A stretch of 64,000 bases of DNA, from positions 81,400 to 145,399 of the forward strand of contig NZ_CP097292.1 of assembly GCF_027595165.1 (NCBI RefSeq). The letters are read 5' to 3'. Shown in pieces: positions 38,754-46,578 of the stretch; position 1 is the first letter of the stretch, and each line of letters begins with the position of its first letter. The DNA comes from Providencia sp. PROV188 (GTDB taxonomy: Bacteria > Pseudomonadota > Gammaproteobacteria > Enterobacterales > Enterobacteriaceae). Under the pieces are notes generated by a model. The model did no database searches and was not told where the DNA came from. It saw nothing but the letters and a program-made list of their open reading frames with translations. The position numbers and the translations under genes are program-made.

Positions 38754-39125
38754 TTACGGTGTACCGGATGGCGCACCACCAATTAAACCAAACACAATTT
38801 TAGTCCCTACGATGAACACCGGGATCAGCAGTAATAACGCGGGGTTTTGTGTTTTCATGAACGCCAGGAAAATCAAAATCGCTTCGGCGATCATGATGTA
38901 ATACATCACGGAGGAACCACTACCAAACGTATCCCCTGCGTCCTGTACACCTTCTTTGGCTAAATCAGCCGCTTGCGCGAAACCACGTGCAGCCATCCAT
39001 AACACTAAGGGTGCAGCCACATATTTATAGAGGGATTTTGCCGCTTTCGTATTTAAGGCGCTCCATGCACGCGAGAAGATCCCCTTGCGCTTGGTTACCG
39101 GTGAATCAATAGCAATTTGACTCAT
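38754..39125 (-). CDS. traA: TraA propilin
   Basis: 123 residues. A long basic leader ends at a signal-peptidase site (FAQA at 49-52), giving a mature pilin of about 71 residues with two hydrophobic helices (VMYYIMIAEAILIFLAFM and LLLLIPVFIVGTKIVFGLIG). Length and layout match F propilin (121). No traX (pilin acetylase) or traQ gene is visible in the window. It is the first gene after the ops-bearing leader. Confidence 0.92.
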   Translation of the reverse strand: MSQIAIDSPVTKRKGIFSRAWSALNTKAAKSLYKYVAAPLVLWMAARGFAQAADLAKEGVQDAGDTFGSGSSVMYYIMIAEAILIFLAFMKTQNPALLLLIPVFIVGTKIVFGLIGGAPSGTP

Positions 39126-39290
39126 AGTCTTTCCTTTTTAATAAAATAAATGCCAATGGTGACGTAAATAAATAATTATCTACCTTAATAAGAGCTTATT
39201 AGCTCGCTTTATTCCCTACTTAATTAATGTGTAAATAACACATATAAAAAGTAAGAAATAAAACGCGGTAATTTTCCCTGGCTTTGGGTA

Positions 39291-39301
39291 AAGCTACCGC
39301 C
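39291..39301 (-). promoter_or_regulatory. ops-like RfaH recruitment site in the tra leader
   Basis: The minus strand reads GGCGGTAGCTT, matching all defined positions of the ops core GGCGGTAGCnT. It lies 165 bases upstream of traA and downstream of traY. It is flanked by CCTGG and CCAGG, which could form a stem. ops elements pause RNA polymerase and recruit RfaH; an RfaH-like gene is in the same operon. Confidence 0.75.
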
Positions 39302-39401
39302 CCAGGTGTACACTGCCATTTTTTAGGCAAAGCGATCCCATTGCTGTGTGTAATCAACAAAAATAAAAACCAAAATGGAATAAACTCAGTAATAGAGTAA
39401 A

Positions 39402-39593
39402 TTAATATTTAATTAATAACTCTTGGTAATTTCCTTCAATATGTTCAACAAGTCGTAAATGATCTGATAATCGTATAACTGCTTCGACTTTTTTAGAACG
39501 TCGTGCGCGCTTAGCGGATTTAGTTAATAAACGATTTGTTTCAGCACTAATCGGTACACTTATTGTGACCGCCTTATATTCTTTTTCTTTCAT
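39402..39593 (-). CDS. traY: TraY ribbon-helix-helix relaxosome protein
   Basis: 63 residues with one ribbon-helix-helix unit (AVTISVPISAETNRLLTKSA, then KKVEAVIRLSDHL, very like TraY). F TraY has two tandem units; this one has one. ATG at 39591-39593 with GAGGA is preferred. TraY binds oriT and the tra promoter and helps TraI nicking. Confidence 0.8.
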   Translation of the reverse strand: MKEKEYKAVTISVPISAETNRLLTKSAKRARRSKKVEAVIRLSDHLRLVEHIEGNYQELLIKY

Positions 39594-39639
39594 GGAATCC
39601 TCATTTCTCTTAACCATGAAATTATCATATATAAAAAAA

Positions 39640-40344
39640 TTAGTCTGTAAACCACCCGACTCGGGGGGTATTCTCCTGGTATTTTTCTAAAATAGATAAT
39701 GGAACAAAACAGTCCCAATTAAGTTGAAACGCAATATCTGATAATAAATAACGATTAAAAACACGCAATCTACTTGCACCAAGTATTCTACTAACATGTT
39801 CTTTTATAGTTTCATTACTTCGTTTCATTATTTTAGCAACTTCTGGATTAGTTAATCCGTGAATAACTAGCCATGCAACAGTCCATTCAGTACTAGTTAG
39901 TAATTCCAAGGGGTTTATCTCTTTTAATCTTTTTATTGAAGATAAAAAATCCAGTTGATTATAAAAACTATCTTTTCTTATAAAGAATTCAGAATTGAAA
40001 ACTCTAAATTTAATATTGGTATTTTCCATGTAATCATATATTTTCAAATTAATAATATTACCTTCATGAGAAAATACAAGGTCAATAACATCCATTGCAA
40101 TAGCAATTGGATATAACTGATGCTTAACTAATTCAATCGATGAAATATTAAAACGCTTTTCTTTTTTAGGAATTTTCAGTGAGTTTAGAATTGAATGAAG
40201 CTTTTCAGGAGAGCTACAGGATAGAACTTGACCACTTTGGTCAAGAATCAACCAAAAATATACGCTATTTAAAAAATCAGGTAGGTATTCTCGAAAAACC
40301 GCTTGTTTTATCGCATCGAGATCAATAGGATCATGAGTAGACAT
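39640..40344 (-). CDS. traJ: TraJ-type activator with LuxR-like HTH
   Basis: 234 residues. The N-terminal part looks PAS-like (YFWLILDQSGQVLSCSSPE). The C-terminal part (about 150-205) is a LuxR/GerE helix-turn-helix (LTSTEWTVAWLVIHGLTNPEVAK, then ETIKEHVSRIL). Position between traM and traY matches traJ, which relieves H-NS silencing of the tra promoter in F. ATG at 40342-40344 has AAGGAG 8 bases before it. A FinP-like RNA is antisense to its leader. Confidence 0.8.
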   Translation of the reverse strand: MSTHDPIDLDAIKQAVFREYLPDFLNSVYFWLILDQSGQVLSCSSPEKLHSILNSLKIPKKEKRFNISSIELVKHQLYPIAIAMDVIDLVFSHEGNIINLKIYDYMENTNIKFRVFNSEFFIRKDSFYNQLDFLSSIKRLKEINPLELLTSTEWTVAWLVIHGLTNPEVAKIMKRSNETIKEHVSRILGASRLRVFNRYLLSDIAFQLNWDCFVPLSILEKYQENTPRVGWFTD

Positions 40345-40374
40345 GTAACCATCTCCTTGAGTCTAGGTTATGTG

Positions 40375-40455
40375 TTTAGCTCAATAAGGGAGGTCTCAAC
40401 TCCTTTATTGGGCGATTCTTAAATTTTAATCGAGCAATTAAAATTACTTAAGATA
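40375..40455 (+). ncRNA. finP: FinP-like antisense RNA to the traJ leader
   Basis: Two stem-loops on the + strand opposite the traJ 5' leader. SL-I: CAATAAGGGAG (40382-40392) pairs with CTCCTTTATTG (40400-40410) around a 7-base loop. A 4-base spacer GGCG follows. SL-II: ATTTTAAT (40423-40430) pairs with ATTAAAAT (40437-40444), extended by CTTAA/TTAAG. FinP of F has the same two-hairpin layout. FinO, encoded at 8039-8608, would stabilise it. Its promoter was not defined with confidence. Confidence 0.65.
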
Positions 40456-40480
40456 AATATACCTATATTTACAGATAAAA

Positions 40481-40774
40481 TCAATCGTTATATTCAATAA
40501 AAACCGCATTTCCATATGCAATTATATAACTTGAAACGCTACCACTTCCTGTTCTTTGAAATGACCCGGTTTCGTATTTGAAATTAATTATTGCATTCCC
40601 TCCTTTTTCTTGAGTTAGAGTTATTAGCTCTACCTTTGCTACTTCATCTTCATTTTTGAATTTATCCCAATTTTCAGATATGACTATTTTAACCATACCT
40701 AGATTTTTTGTTATATTGGCATTAGGGATACAACTCGATGAGTAGATATTACTGTCAATCAAAGGAGCATGCAC
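40481..40774 (-). CDS. Hypothetical protein between traJ and traM
   Basis: 97 residues from a GTG start; middle section WDKFKNEDEVAKVELITLTQEKGGNAIINFKYE looks like a folded, conserved domain of the kind that ends in a surface beta strand. No ribosome site was found and an upstream in-frame stop limits the start. Unusual insertion in the traM-traJ interval; no family named. Confidence 0.5.
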   Translation of the reverse strand: MHAPLIDSNIYSSSCIPNANITKNLGMVKIVISENWDKFKNEDEVAKVELITLTQEKGGNAIINFKYETGSFQRTGSGSVSSYIIAYGNAVFIEYND

Positions 40775-40809
40775 TATGGGATTTTATGTAAATATTTTCA
40801 TAAATAATA

Positions 40810-41205
40810 TCACTTATCATTAATATTAAAAAATTGTTCTACCAGCCTTTCAGTTTCCTTTTTCATCTCTGCAATTCCTTCTCTAAAATCATAACGACTA
40901 TCTTCTTTTATTTCATTAATATTAAATAACATCTGAAAAATCATTTGAATACACTGTCGTGTTTTTGCTGAGTCCTCTAACATTTGCTTTTTATAAAGCT
41001 CTTCCCATGTCATTCCTTCATCATCTGTTTCATCAGCCTTCTTTTTTAAATTCATCGTGACACGAACGCCAATATCCAGCATTTCTGAACAGACGCTCGA
41101 CATATTTGCGTCTGCATGGCTTGCGCCATCTGCTCGCCGTTCATCAACAATAGTTCTAATTGCATCATAAACTTTTTGTGACATATATACGTTTTGTCTT
41201 GCCAT
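40810..41205 (-). CDS. traM: TraM relaxosome protein
   Basis: 131 residues. The N-terminal ribbon-helix-helix (NVYMSQKVYDAIRTIVDERRADG) and C-terminal tetramer helices match TraM in length and pattern. TraM binds repeats at oriT and the TraD C-terminus. The flanking sequence upstream is rich in GTGCT/AGCAC repeats that could be its sites. Confidence 0.85.
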   Translation of the reverse strand: MARQNVYMSQKVYDAIRTIVDERRADGASHADANMSSVCSEMLDIGVRVTMNLKKKADETDDEGMTWEELYKKQMLEDSAKTRQCIQMIFQMLFNINEIKEDSRYDFREGIAEMKKETERLVEQFFNINDK

Positions 41206-41560
41206 TTATTTAACCTATTTATTTGAGTGCTAATTGAGTGCCTATAAAAATCGATAGTATCATATTTTTAGTGCTTTAGAAGTGCTAATTCTAAATATTT
41301 TCAGCACTCACTCAGTGCTTATTTCACGGCACAGATAAAGCACCGTGATTCATAGCTTATTGTTTTAATTTACTTAGCCACAAGATAGCCACAAAACAGC
41401 ACTAACTTAGCCACATTTAAGCACTCTTTTAGCACTTAACACAAAGAGTTTTAAAATTTCTACGCATTTACATTTAATTAACACCATGATTTAACAGTAA
41501 ATTCTTGCAAAATGAAATTTTGCGTGGGGTGTGAAATCTTTTCTTCTGAGGAGCGCAATT
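41206..41560 (+). other. oriT: Origin of transfer, oriT
   Basis: A hairpin GCAAAAT-gaa-ATTTTGC (41507-41523) is followed by GTGGGGTGTG (41524-41533). F has the same inverted repeat followed by TTTGCGTGGGGTGT and is nicked after that final T, so nic is predicted between T41532 and G41533 on the + strand. Between this and traM are many AGCACT/GTGCT units and three TAGCCACA repeats (41376-41426), likely TraM/TraY sites. Transfer would lead rightward, putting the tra operon last. Confidence 0.85.
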
Positions 41561-41665
41561 TAATGCTTGGCGTTTGTGTAGGCTCGAAATAAAATGTATT
41601 CCGAATTTTAAATAAAAATCCCGCTCGTGTTAGCACGAAACAAAATAACAATAGGTTCGACCATT

Positions 41666-42114
41666 ATGCAAAAATGGATAATAACGATACTTATGCTTTA
41701 TACATCCACTATCTTTGCCAAAGATTGCTTCAATAATGCCGCAAGAGACTATCAATTGGATGCTGACTTATTACGGGCGATCGCTTATCGAGAAAGTGCA
41801 TTTAAGCCAAATGCGATTAATTACGTATCTCCATCTAGTTATGCTATTGGATTAATGCAAATTCATTCACAGAATTTTAATGAATTGGCTCGATTTGGTA
41901 TTACAGAACAACAATTAAGAGATGATCCCTGTCTAAATATTTATACCGGTGCTTACTATCTAGCAAAGTTTATAAAAATACAAGGTGATGTTTTGTAAGG
42001 TTTTGGAGCATATAATGCGGGATTAAAAAAACGATTAAACAAGAACAAAAAAGATACAAGTATGCTAACGAAGTCTATCATATTTATCTGGCGTTAAAAA
42101 AGAAGTCATCGTGA
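41666..42114 (+). pseudogene. Gene X (orf169) lytic transglycosylase, broken by a stop and a frameshift
   Basis: The intact part (111 residues from ATG 41666) has a signal peptide and the transglycosylase core: RAIAYRESAFKPNAI with the catalytic Glu, IGLMQIHSQNFNELARFGI, and NIYTGAYYLAKF. A TAA at 41996-41998 stops it. In-frame reading resumes with GFGAYNAGLKK, then a one-base shift in an A-run restores IKQEQKRYKYANEVYHIYLA, ending at 42112-42114. Total length fits the F orf169 protein. This enzyme opens peptidoglycan for the channel. It lies next to oriT as in F. Confidence 0.85.
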
Positions 42115-42186
42115 TATTGTTTATTTTCATTAATCCATTATAATGACCTCTGATATTAATTGGTGCATGTGTATTAATATCAAAAA

Positions 42187-42211
42187 AACGCGCTTTCGAG
42201 CGCGTTCCCTT
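42187..42211 (+). terminator. Rho-independent terminator after gene X
   Basis: AACGCGCT (42187-42194), loop TTCG, AGCGCGTT (42199-42206), then CCCTTTTT. Good stem with a T-tract on the + strand, about 70 bases after the old gene X stop. Confidence 0.8.
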
Positions 42212-42303
42212 TTTAATAATAAACAGATCATTTACCGATAAACGACCTCACTATTCAAAGACATCGACTAAACACCTACCCTCCCCACAAACAAACTTTC
42301 TTT

Positions 42304-42564
42304 TTACCGATAAAAAACTTTTTTATTACATAGTATTTTCAATGAAAATATATTCAACGTGATATGGAATAACATTTTCAATAACGTTAAAGTTCGTGAT
42401 AAAAAAACGCAATTAACACCACCATAAACAAAATAAGATTGATAGACTTCATGCTTATTAACCATGTAACCCACTTCTTCATCTATCGAATAAAGATAAC
42501 AAGAACCATGATGATCAGTTAAAATTAAGAAGTTAAATATTAGAATATTTCTTTTTAAATCCAC
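42304..42564 (-). CDS. Hypothetical AT-rich ORF
   Basis: 86 codons from GTG; middle part (GSCYLYSIDEEVGYMVNKHE) reads like protein, but there is no clear ribosome site and no recognised domain. It is in the leading-region orientation. Weakly supported. Confidence 0.3.
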   Translation of the reverse strand: MDLKRNILIFNFLILTDHHGSCYLYSIDEEVGYMVNKHEVYQSYFVYGGVNCVFLSRTLTLLKMLFHITLNIFSLKILCNKKVFYR

Positions 42565-42903
42565 TCGACTATTATTTCAAGTTACATCCCTCTTACAAAC
42601 GAAACTACATGAATCGATAAATAGTTTGAAGTGTTTGATTTATCACACTGAAAAGGATTTAGATAAAAATAGCGATTCAGCCTTATTCAATATATTGGCC
42701 TCTTGTTTTCGTTTTTTCTCTACAAGAATGTGATACTGGCAATATTCATTATTTCATAGATAATATTTGTTATTTATTGACTACGCACAAATAGATCCCC
42801 GACATGTAATTAAGCGCAAGCCAAAGGCTTGCGCAGGAATTGATTAATCAATCGCGTTGAATATTTTGGTTTGTGATTCAAGGGATAATGTTAAAACAAA
42901 ATC
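42565..42903. other. AT-rich gap downstream of ardB; no gene seen
   Basis: About 340 bases. No gene, IS end or strong terminator recognised, apart from a short imperfect inverted repeat (GCGCAAGCC-aaa-GGCTTGCGC, 42809-42829) that could terminate the ardB transcript. Confidence 0.45.
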
Positions 42904-43323
42904 TCACAATTGATGAAAACAAGCAGAAATACGCTCACAATCTTCCTGATGTCCTTTTTCATGAGTGATAAATGAAAAATGACTTAACAGGATTAAACAG
43001 ACAATAATCCCCGCTTCTTGAGCGTTCACTTCCCCACAAAAACCATTTGGGGAGTTAAGCATATAGTTTTTTGGCGGTTGCAAATAAAAGCCACCATTCG
43101 ACAGTTGATAAAATTCCCAGTACCCGCCGTGATAAGTAACGGCATGTCGATTCATCCAGTGATAAATCGCATTTTCAAAGACAAGATAATACCTTCCCAA
43201 CTTGGCAGGTAAAAACCTTAAGCGAGCTTGCGGCGTTTTCACCGTTATAGCCGTAATGACAGTTTCGTCTTTTCCCTTTCTTTCGTTAGATTCTGGAGCT
43301 GCAAGGTTTTGATGTGATGACAT
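42904..43323 (-). CDS. ardB: ArdB/KlcA-type antirestriction protein
   Basis: 139 residues with RLRFLPAKLGRYYLVFENAIYHWMNR and GGYWEFYQLSNGGFYLQP, hallmarks of the ArdB/KlcA family. ATG at 43321-43323 has AGGAGG 8 bases before it; longer frames upstream are not needed. ArdB protects incoming plasmid DNA from type I restriction. It is the first leading-region gene after oriT and is preceded by the structured block A1/B1, which could drive it from the single strand on entry. Confidence 0.87.
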   Translation of the reverse strand: MSSHQNLAAPESNERKGKDETVITAITVKTPQARLRFLPAKLGRYYLVFENAIYHWMNRHAVTYHGGYWEFYQLSNGGFYLQPPKNYMLNSPNGFCGEVNAQEAGIIVCLILLSHFSFITHEKGHQEDCERISACFHQL

Positions 43324-43360
43324 TTTTGAGACCTCCTCTGTGTTAATGATTTCTTTCGTT

Positions 43361-43523
43361 GAGTTCCTCCGCTGCAAAGGGCGTACATAGATGAAATGAG
43401 GAAGGAAGCAAGGGCGGAGGCAAAATTGTTGGAAAGCGCAGCGGCAAGAATTTTGCTGGAGTGCACTTTACGCTTGCTGGATGACGAGTGGAATCTATGT
43501 TTAAGCTCGAGCGGAGGGACTTG
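43361..43523 (-). repeat. Leading-region structured repeat, part A, copy 1
   Basis: About 160 bases, repeated at 49830-49991 in the same orientation with most positions identical by eye. CCTCCGCT at the left pairs with AGCGGAGG at the right, and ACATAGAT pairs with ATCTATGT. In copy 2 the second pair is GCATAGC/GCTATGC, so both strands of the stem changed together. It ends 38 bases before the ardB start. Best explained as a hairpin acting in single-stranded DNA or in RNA. Confidence 0.75.
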
Positions 43524-43667
43524 ACGAAAGAGGAACAACACAGTAGCTGAAAATGACGAGCCCCGACTTGCGGTGAGACCGTCGAACCGCAAGTCGCCCT
43601 TTGAGCTTAACAAGGTTAAGCGGTCAATCAGGCGCAGCTCCCAAAGGGAGCTTGCCTACCTGCCATT

Positions 43668-43826
43668 TGCGCCACGCGTGAGCGTAAAAAGGCGCTGCCG
43701 TTGACCTTAAAGCCCGTTATCCACATTATCCACATGAGGTGAGCCAGTGAGCCCCACCCTCAACAGTGGGGCGAACGGGAGTGTACGGGGAACCCGCACC
43801 GATTGTGGGTAATGTGGATAACGGGC
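43668..43826 (-). repeat. Leading-region structured repeat, part B, copy 1
   Basis: About 160 bases matching 50444-50603. GCCCGTTATCCACATTA (43712-43728) pairs perfectly with the 17 bases at 43810-43826 across an 80-base loop. Copy 2 keeps the stem with different bases. Shared core segments include GCGTAAAAAGGCG and GTACGGGGAAC. The stem contains TTATCCACA, and a second TTATCCACA follows directly. The layout recalls the single-strand promoter Frpo of F. Confidence 0.75.
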
Positions 43827-43903
43827 GTTCGGTTTTCTCCTGGTTCGATGCCAGGAGAAAACCGCAGGGCGCAAAAAAAGAGAGGAAATCCCCCTCTTGA
43901 GAA

Positions 43904-44161
43904 TTAAGCGTGTAAGAAGGATTTAAAGCGCAAGGGATTTAACATCAGCATCGGCGTATACAGCGTTTGACGAACTTCCAAGGTTAAGCTATTACCAATA
44001 TTGACTATCGCCGGAACCCCCAACAACGCCAATTGCAGATAACACATTCTCGCTGCGACCTCATCAATATCCGTACACACCGCTATCATGTGCTTTTGTG
44101 GATTATAGCCTTGATTTATCAGTACATTCGCACAAGCAATCACCATGCCACCGGCGCCACA
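43904..44161 (-). pseudogene. 3' part of a split leading-region N6-methylase-like gene
   Basis: 84 codons from TGTGGC at 44156-44161 (CGAGGMVIACANVLINQG) to the stop. They continue exactly in frame the gene at 48156-48713. Together they give a 269-residue protein with motif I VCEPTCGAGGM. The end (TPMLMLNPLRFKSF) is short and lacks a clear NPPY motif, as in a small plasmid subfamily. The split is caused by the 4.0 kb insert. Confidence 0.75.
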
Positions 44162-44340
44162 CCACCCGTAACATTCATCACTGGTGACAACGGCTTTAGG
44201 CCTGAATTTCTCTGTATCGTAGGCGATTTCCGATTTGTCCATAGATTACCAATCTAAGTGGTGACATTTGTGTAATTTTGTCACCACCTTGTCATCCTGC
44301 ACGTCATCTCTATTGTTGACTTCAGAATGAGACGTTGCCA

Positions 44341-46527
44341 TTAGTTTCCAAGCTGTTTCACCTCATTGTACAAGGTATAAAGACGATGAGCAGACATATC
44401 AAGGATTGGCTCATACATAAATGAGTTCAAATGTATGTTTTCTGGTGTCATCAAATTTACTTGATCCAGTAAGCGTATGATGCCTGTGTGACCTGGAAGC
44501 ATTTCAACATACTTATCAAACAGCTCTCGTGTCTGATTAGATTCGATACTATCTACAAATGCTTGGTCATTAATCTGGGCAATCATGAATTGCTCTGCTT
44601 TCAGCCGGATAGCCATTGCAACAATAACTTTGGATTCAAGCTCAGGTGACTCATGCGCAGCGCTTGATAATACGTCTGCCTTCTGAAATATCTTGTCAAT
44701 CACACGTGATGTAGTATCTGGCAGGATCAAGGCAGGCTTATCTACAAGTACAGCTCGATATATATCTTGTAATTCCTGCACCGTGATGTTTTGACTATTT
44801 GCCTTTAGATGAAGCAGTGATGTCAGTGTTAAGTAATGGGCATCGTACCCACAGTATTCAGCGAGGTTTCTAACAAATGGAATACTGGCTAGCATGTAAT
44901 GCTCATTTTGATGCATATCTCGCTTCCAAGCGACGAATACATCATTCTGGTACTTTTCAGGATTAAGTTTTATTTCCGTCGATGTCTTAGTAGCCAGCAT
45001 TCGCCTATTGCGCGCAACGCGATTTCTGCTTCCAATTATTCGACCACCTACAATTCTATGAAAATCGAAGTTATGCGTAAGAATCAAAAGGTAGAAATGT
45101 GTAACCTGAGCAATATCACGAAGGTACTCAACGATTGCATACTTATTTTTGTAATCAAAGGAGTCGGCAATATCGTCTATGACGATCAATATCGGTGCGC
45201 CTGCGTTCTTTTTAGCTTCAATTTCAAAAAGAACATTCAGGATGTAAAGTGCACGTTTCTCGCCTTGGCTTAGAGTATCAAGCAAGGTTTCATGTTTAAC
45301 CTGCTGCTGACCACCGCGACCATCATCAAAGTCAAACTCGATAGATGGGGCAGCGTTATTAAGAATGACATCATCCTGATTGTCCACCCTAAGCTTGAAC
45401 GGAACGGAAAATCGCTTGTTGAATATATCGACAACGCCCTTCCAAATCGTTTCCTGCTGCTTCGCTTGATCAATAATGTATTTAACTTTTTCCTGATTCG
45501 ACTTGTAGGTTGAGACAAGGTCATCCCAAACTGATTGGTGTGATTGAAGATAGCCTGTAATCAGCTTTTTCTTGAAGCCCTTTACGTCCTTATATTCCGG
45601 CAATAGCTCTTGGTGTTCTGAAATAAAATCTCGAAAGGCATGAGTCTCTTTTGTGGTTAGCTTTTTATCGACCTTGCTAAATTTTTCTTTCAGTTCGGGA
45701 TTCTGAAAAACCTTATTCTGCTCTTCCTGCAGAATTTCATTTAAACGGTCTTTGGAAGTTACTTCTTGCTTTTGGCCATTAATTGAAAGATTGACGCTAT
45801 GAGATGCATCAAAGAAGCCTGTATCGGAGAGGCTTTTAGAAACAGTTCCCGCTTTCTGGTGATTGAAACTCCTCGACAAAACCGCTGATTCGCTAATGAG
45901 TTTTTCATAGGTTTCCACATAACCAGTCAACTCCTGCTCGAAACTCTCTGTAGCAGCGAGATCCAGAACCTTTGGATTAAAAAGATCTCCATACTTAAAC
46001 TCGGCAAAACTAGAATAATCTTGCGCAGCCTGAAGCTTCAATTCAGCCAACAGGTCAAGAAACTCCTTTTCCGGCCGATCAAATGCTTCACAGATCAACT
46101 CCGGAATCGCTTTGTTCTGCTTTCCTGATGACTTTGCCAACTCTTTTATTAGCAGGGCTCTTTTATCATCGACTTCTTTTAGGGCTTCATCATAGTCACG
46201 CTTTAGGGCCTCATTAACCAATAGCGTGGAAACCTGCTTGGAGCTATAACTTTCGTCGTATGAATTAATGACCATTATTTGTCCAGCATCAACTGGCTGG
46301 CCATCTAAAGTAACAACTCGTTTCGTTGCTCGCTCAGGAAAGATAACGTCCTTTGACTTCCTGTCGTCTTCAATGTCCTTTAGTGTCTTGGCCAGAGAGG
46401 TTTTCAATGTTCCATTGGGCGCATACAAAGAGCACACGCCGTCAACGCCATCAATTCTGGTAAAGTCTAACTCCTGCACCAGTTTATTGATGCCATAACA
46501 GTTCTCCAGATCCAGCCCAAGTTTCAT
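44341..46527 (-). CDS. ABC/SMC-like ATPase of a restriction-linked defence module
   Basis: 728 residues. Walker A-like APNGTLKTSLAKT at about residues 36-48 (the usual GxGKT Gly is Leu), a long coiled middle (about 100-370), the ABC signature TLSQGEKRALYIL near 430, and Walker B ILIVIDDIADSF about 25 residues later. The C-terminal third is helical and unrecognised. Such RecN/PrrC-like ATPases are common in phage-defence loci, where they sense or gate an effector. The neighbouring upstream gene supplies a nuclease domain. The stop of that gene is 52 bases before this start, consistent with one transcript. Confidence 0.65.
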   Translation of the reverse strand: MKLGLDLENCYGINKLVQELDFTRIDGVDGVCSLYAPNGTLKTSLAKTLKDIEDDRKSKDVIFPERATKRVVTLDGQPVDAGQIMVINSYDESYSSKQVSTLLVNEALKRDYDEALKEVDDKRALLIKELAKSSGKQNKAIPELICEAFDRPEKEFLDLLAELKLQAAQDYSSFAEFKYGDLFNPKVLDLAATESFEQELTGYVETYEKLISESAVLSRSFNHQKAGTVSKSLSDTGFFDASHSVNLSINGQKQEVTSKDRLNEILQEEQNKVFQNPELKEKFSKVDKKLTTKETHAFRDFISEHQELLPEYKDVKGFKKKLITGYLQSHQSVWDDLVSTYKSNQEKVKYIIDQAKQQETIWKGVVDIFNKRFSVPFKLRVDNQDDVILNNAAPSIEFDFDDGRGGQQQVKHETLLDTLSQGEKRALYILNVLFEIEAKKNAGAPILIVIDDIADSFDYKNKYAIVEYLRDIAQVTHFYLLILTHNFDFHRIVGGRIIGSRNRVARNRRMLATKTSTEIKLNPEKYQNDVFVAWKRDMHQNEHYMLASIPFVRNLAEYCGYDAHYLTLTSLLHLKANSQNITVQELQDIYRAVLVDKPALILPDTTSRVIDKIFQKADVLSSAAHESPELESKVIVAMAIRLKAEQFMIAQINDQAFVDSIESNQTRELFDKYVEMLPGHTGIIRLLDQVNLMTPENIHLNSFMYEPILDMSAHRLYTLYNEVKQLGN

Positions 46528-46578
46528 TTTGACTTCCTTTTAAAATCGTTCATTTCAAAAACTGTGAATTAACAATGC

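Noticed and set aside
43245..43613. Minus-strand ORF of 122 codons across repeat A1
   Set aside because: It overlaps the ardB start in another frame and runs through the structured repeat; no support as a gene.
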